Source: Microbacterium hydrocarbonoxydans (lineage in GTDB: Bacteria > Actinomycetota > Actinomycetes > Actinomycetales > Microbacteriaceae). Taken from it: a stretch of DNA of 64,000 nt. Under the pieces are notes generated by a model. It worked only from the letters and a program-made list of their open reading frames with translations, did no database searches and was not told where the DNA came from. Of this stretch, positions 62,216-64,000 are shown piece by piece; positions within the stretch are counted from its first letter, which is position 1; each line of letters begins with the position of its first letter. The DNA is taken from contig NZ_JAAKXW010000002.1 of the NCBI RefSeq assembly GCF_011752045.1, forward strand, positions 1 to 64,000, given 5' to 3'. The translations under genes were made by a program, and so were the position numbers.

Positions 62216-63444
62216 GAGCGCTCCCCGCCCTCGATCACGGTGCCGTCGTTCGCGGGGCCGTCTCCCTCGATCACGGTGCCGTCGGCGCCGATGAAGCCGG
62301 TCCTCGACGCGAAGTGCGCGTCGTCGAGCCGGTAGGCACGGCGCGCGTTCCGCCACGCGACGAGCTCGGTGACCCGGGAGCGCTCGCCCGCCGGCCAGCC
62401 GTCACGCTCGGCGAACACGTCGAGTGCGCGCTGCAGCCCGCGACGGAACAGCAGCGCCCCGAGGTAGTACAGCTCGGCGGCGCCGAAGGCGTCCGAGGAG
62501 AACAGGATCTTGTGGAACGGCGCGAGTTCGAAGGTCTCGGCGATGACCTCGTCGGAGCGGGAGCCGGTGTAGTTGATCGCCAGCCCCACGTCGAAGTACA
62601 CGTGCGGGAACACGTGCGCGAGATACCCCGCCTCGCGGTGGAAGGGATAGCAGTGCAGCAGGAGCACGCGCGCGCCGGTCGGCCGCGTCAGCCGCAGGAA
62701 CTCCGTGAGCAGCAGCGGGCTGCAGCGGTGCAGGTCGACGTCGGCGTCGCCGTAGCCGATGTGGAACTGGATCGCGCACTCCCGGTCGACGGCCGCCCAC
62801 AGCAGGTGCCGGATGATCACGGGGTCGTCCAGGCGCACGGTGTCTCCGGCAGCCGCGATCCAGCGCACGACCGCCTCGTCGACCTCCGCGGCCGACGGTC
62901 GCTCGGGGGCGAAGTCGAGGCCGATCCGGTATGCGGCGATCGACTTCACGCCGATCGCCGTGCGCAGCCGCTCGTCGAGCAGGCGCGCGTAGGCGTCGCG
63001 GAAGCCGGCGGCGTCGCAGCCGTCGATCACGAGCTCCTCGGCGAGGCGCTCCAGGCGGACGATCTCGAAAGCTCGTGCGGCGCCGGCATCCGCCATCCCC
63101 GCAGGATCCAGGATCTCGTCGGCGCGATGGCCGATCTCGATGAAGTAGTCGCTGATCCCGCTGGCGCGCAGCAGCCGCCTGCTGGCCTCCGCGCCGCCGA
63201 GCTCACGTCTGCGCGTCAGGTACTCCTCCGCGGTCGCGAAGGGCTCGAGCCCGAGCACCGGGGCGCAATGCCGGCGGATCGCGAAGCCGACCTGGGTGTC
63301 GAAGTGCGTGGTGCCGTCCGGGGCATCCCAGTCCGACTCGGTGATCAGCGCCTCGAACAGTCCGCGACCGAGGTTCTGCGTCGTGACACCGTGGCAGTGG
63401 TGGTCGAGCAGCGGGACGTCCGCGGGGCTGATCTCAGTAGACAC
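62212..63444 (-). CDS. Amidohydrolase-superfamily protein (FluG N-terminal-like)
   Basis: This 410-residue TIM-barrel amidohydrolase has the metal motif LLDHHCHGV near the N-terminus, IQFHIGYGDADVDL, LLLHCYPFHREAGYLA and ILFSSDAFGAAELYY with the late metal Asp. In FluG and related proteins this domain is fused to a glutamine-synthetase-like domain; here the two are separate neighbouring genes. Start GTG 63444 overlaps the GS-family gene end by 11 bp. Reaction unknown; hydrolysis of a gamma-glutamyl or related amide is plausible. Confidence 0.87.
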   Translation of the reverse strand: MSTEISPADVPLLDHHCHGVTTQNLGRGLFEALITESDWDAPDGTTHFDTQVGFAIRRHCAPVLGLEPFATAEEYLTRRRELGGAEASRRLLRASGISDYFIEIGHRADEILDPAGMADAGAARAFEIVRLERLAEELVIDGCDAAGFRDAYARLLDERLRTAIGVKSIAAYRIGLDFAPERPSAAEVDEAVVRWIAAAGDTVRLDDPVIIRHLLWAAVDRECAIQFHIGYGDADVDLHRCSPLLLTEFLRLTRPTGARVLLLHCYPFHREAGYLAHVFPHVYFDVGLAINYTGSRSDEVIAETFELAPFHKILFSSDAFGAAELYYLGALLFRRGLQRALDVFAERDGWPAGERSRVTELVAWRNARRAYRLDDAHFASRTGFIGADGTVIEGDGPANDGTVIEGGERS

Positions 63445-64000
63445 GCGCGTACACCTCGCACTGCTCGGCGAGGGAGCGCGCCTGCACGGAGGCGAACTCG
63501 TCGCGCTTGATGGCCTCGAACGTCGCAAGGAACGCCGGGGAGAACCAGCCGGAGACGACCTCGTCGGCCTTCAGCATCTCCAGCGCCTGCTCGAGGTCGC
63601 GCGGCAGCTTCGCGAGGTGGGCGTGGCGGTCCTCGAGGTCGAGCTCGCCCTCGACGATCTCCGGGGTGCCCAGGCCCTCGCGCAGGCCCGCCATCCCCGC
63701 CCGGAGGATCATGCCGAGGAGGATCCACGGGTTCGCGCCGATGTCGCCGCCGCGGAACTCGAAGTGCAGCTGGCGGCTGGGGTCGCGGCCGTCGATCTCG
63801 TTCGTCGGGCAGATCCGCAGCAGGGCCTCGCGGTTCTGCAGGCCGAGGAAGGAGCGGGCGGTCGACCAGTTGTGCGGCGCCAGGCGCAGGTAGCTGGTCG
63901 CCAGCGGGGCGAACAGCGCGGCCATGGACGGGCCGTACTTCACGATGCCGGCGGCGAAGCTCCCGGCGAGCTCGGAGAGGCGGCCGGGGCGCGACGGGTC
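63434..64000 (-). CDS. Glutamine-synthetase-family protein (C-terminal part; continues past window)
   Basis: About 188 C-terminal residues are visible. LAPHNWSTARSFLGLQNREA then RICPTNEIDG, HFEFRGGDIGANPWILLGMI is the GS metal/substrate strand, and the helical tail is ADEVVSGWFSPAFLATFEAI. This is a GS-I-like fold of the GlnA-related amine ligase type (FluG, gamma-glutamylpolyamine or ethanolamide synthetases) rather than housekeeping GlnA, which has a Tyr adenylylation loop not seen here. It is the most upstream visible gene of the operon. Confidence 0.88.
   Translation of the reverse strand, partial: DPSRPGRLSELAGSFAAGIVKYGPSMAALFAPLATSYLRLAPHNWSTARSFLGLQNREALLRICPTNEIDGRDPSRQLHFEFRGGDIGANPWILLGMILRAGMAGLREGLGTPEIVEGELDLEDRHAHLAKLPRDLEQALEMLKADEVVSGWFSPAFLATFEAIKRDEFASVQARSLAEQCEVYARVY

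Overview
The window is GC-rich DNA (roughly 70 % by eye) with many GTG starts and 4-bp ATGA/GTGA gene overlaps. Its gene families (DUF6457 beside MobA, split CydA/B/D/C, ClpC, RadA, ECF42-type sigma factor, LacI/IclR-controlled sugar ABC importers) point to an actinobacterium, most likely Microbacteriaceae and Microbacterium-like. That placement comes from gene content, not from a marker-gene comparison.

Region 1 (1-29.6 kb) is a carbohydrate-foraging island. It opens with a gluconokinase that reads in frame into 6-phosphogluconate dehydrogenase. An ABC sugar importer follows, divergent from an SDR dehydrogenase, a FucU-type mutarotase and an IclR regulator; this resembles L-fucose use by the dehydrogenase route. 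Next come a Tat-exported PL8 polysaccharide lyase, a three-gene operon of unknown function (9.1-10.6 kb), and a run of GH95, Gfo/Idh/MocA, GH51, Gfo/Idh/MocA and ThuA genes divergent from LacI and a GH36 alpha-galactosidase. A second locus holds Gfo/Idh/MocA, ThuA, GH3, two permeases and a binding protein, controlled by another LacI. ThuA beside Gfo/Idh/MocA occurs twice, suggesting oxidation of sugars or glycosides to keto forms as well as hydrolysis. A tRNA-Ser(CGA) with a strong terminator closes the island.

Region 2 (30-41 kb) is molybdenum metabolism. moaB and moaE (+) face moaD, DUF6457, mobA, moaC, moeA and moeB (-), with an ECF42-type cassette (YCII, sigma factor, VOC protein) lodged between. 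A divergent HTH-TOBE protein and modABC supply molybdate uptake. ModC lacks its usual C-terminal TOBE domain, and a separate TOBE protein heads the operon. A 560-bp gene-free stretch of 84-bp and 14-bp tandem repeats follows.

Region 3 (41.5-48 kb) is cytochrome bd oxidase (cydA, cydB) with its assembly transporter (cydD, cydC), preceded by a winged-helix regulator that carries a cysteine cluster and overlaps cydA. Region 4 (48-56 kb) holds housekeeping and stress genes: radA, an SseB-like protein, an anchored surface protein, a MerR/membrane/GNAT operon, clpC and a DUF2975-XRE pair. Region 5 (56-64 kb) is amine or amino-acid metabolism: an Orn/Lys/Arg-type decarboxylase with a LysR regulator, then an RpiR regulator facing a class III aminotransferase, an M20 amidohydrolase, a FluG-like amidohydrolase and a glutamine-synthetase-family gene cut by the window end.

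The best candidate for something undescribed is the 9.08-10.59 kb operon. It comprises a glycine-zipper membrane protein, a protein made of two near-identical acidic-loop domains, and a small beta-rich protein. Its first Shine-Dalgarno is buried in a hairpin, and a degraded paralogue of its last gene lies on the far side of the neighbouring lyase gene.
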